DNA from: JACCZX01 sp963791315
GTDB lineage: Bacteria; Pseudomonadota; Gammaproteobacteria; Burkholderiales; Burkholderiaceae_F
Reading direction: 5' to 3'
DNA: 64,000 nt
Assembly: GCA_963791315.1 (NCBI GenBank)
Contig: CAWBRQ010000005.1
Coordinates: 124,001 to 188,000 of the forward strand
Positions 63,937 through 64,000 of this stretch are shown piece after piece (positions within the stretch are counted from its first letter, which is position 1; every line of letters begins with the position of its first letter). The notes below the pieces were generated by a model. The model worked only from the letters and a program-made list of their open reading frames with translations, ran no database searches and was not told the origin of the DNA. The position numbers and the translations under genes were made by a program.

Positions 63937-64000
63937 CACGACGACTCGCGGCACCGCCTTCGCTGCGACGATCCATGGTCGTTCGGTCACAATGGGATCA
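63937..64000. other. Right-edge sequence without recognised feature
   Basis: The last 64 bases after the stop at 63936 hold no gene that I can support. A minus-strand reading beginning TERPWIVAAKAVPRVV runs back into the previous gene and may be either a shadow or the end of a gene beyond the window. Confidence 0.3.

Noticed and set aside
1..64000. CRISPR arrays, insertion sequences, prophage or rRNA/tRNA genes
   Set aside because: No regularly spaced repeats, transposase or integrase reading, tRNA cloverleaf or rRNA sequence was recognised by eye. A tRNAscan or ISfinder search would be decisive.

Overview
The window reads as a chromosomal replication-origin region of a betaproteobacterium, most likely a member of the Burkholderiales or a close relative. 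The evidence is the gene set atpIBEFH, parB-parA-rsmG-mnmG, mnmE-yidC-yidD-rnpA-rpmH and dnaA-dnaN-gyrB, the several Bug/TctC-type periplasmic receptors, a complete Liv transporter, a GTP-type PEP carboxykinase and an intracellular-type 3-hydroxybutyrate-oligomer hydrolase. No rRNA, tRNA, CRISPR array or insertion sequence was recognised.

Layout. From 1 to 33.3 kb all genes except one small membrane ORF lie on the minus strand. In order along the window these are: ATP synthase (atpH partial, F, E, B, I), parB, a GNAT acetyltransferase, parA, rsmG, mnmG, two parS sites, an AsmA-like membrane protein, livM-H-K-F-G, pckG, a cold-shock gene, a second GNAT gene, an AbrB-type permease, tctA-B-C, a small lipoprotein, a four-gene MFP/ABC exporter, a 3HB-oligomer hydrolase, mnmE, yidC, yidD, rnpA and rpmH. 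At 33.3-33.6 kb transcription switches to the plus strand with dnaA, dnaN and gyrB. This is the pattern expected around oriC. The best origin candidate is the dnaA-dnaN gap (35021-35266), which has DnaA-box-like sites, a GC-rich spacer, a run resembling DnaA-trios and an AT-rich block.

The right half (39-64 kb) is accessory and mixed in strand. It holds a tartrate-dehydrogenase-like gene, a ModA-like lipoprotein, a class II aldolase and an exported truncated hemoglobin. A minus-strand catabolic operon follows (IMDH-like, MmgE/PrpD, alcohol dehydrogenase, Bug receptor). Next come an unusual Pro/Cys/Gly-rich plus Lys-tail gene pair, an orphan amino-acid-binding protein, a YaiW/DUF1615 lipoprotein, TerB, an OmpA-like lipoprotein, a MetE core protein, folE, a secreted nuclease, sodC, a threonine dehydratase, cysK, a YeeE-type sulfur transporter with a tandem-rhodanese sulfurtransferase, an exported isoaspartyl methyltransferase and an aldo/keto reductase. 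The window ends with two tandem paralogous PASTA-domain membrane proteins, the second overlapped by an unrecognised soluble protein. These last genes and the Pro/Lys pair are the strongest candidates for undescribed biology.

Data quality. About half of the genes, including essential ones (atpE, dnaA, dnaN, gyrB, yidC, mnmG), are interrupted by single-base frame changes that are mostly +1 and often duplicate a neighbouring base. gyrB alone has more than ten. I treat these as sequence errors, not pseudogenes. Two apparent fusions (TctB-TctA and rhodanese-YeeE) are produced by such errors. Gene limits below span the repaired genes.
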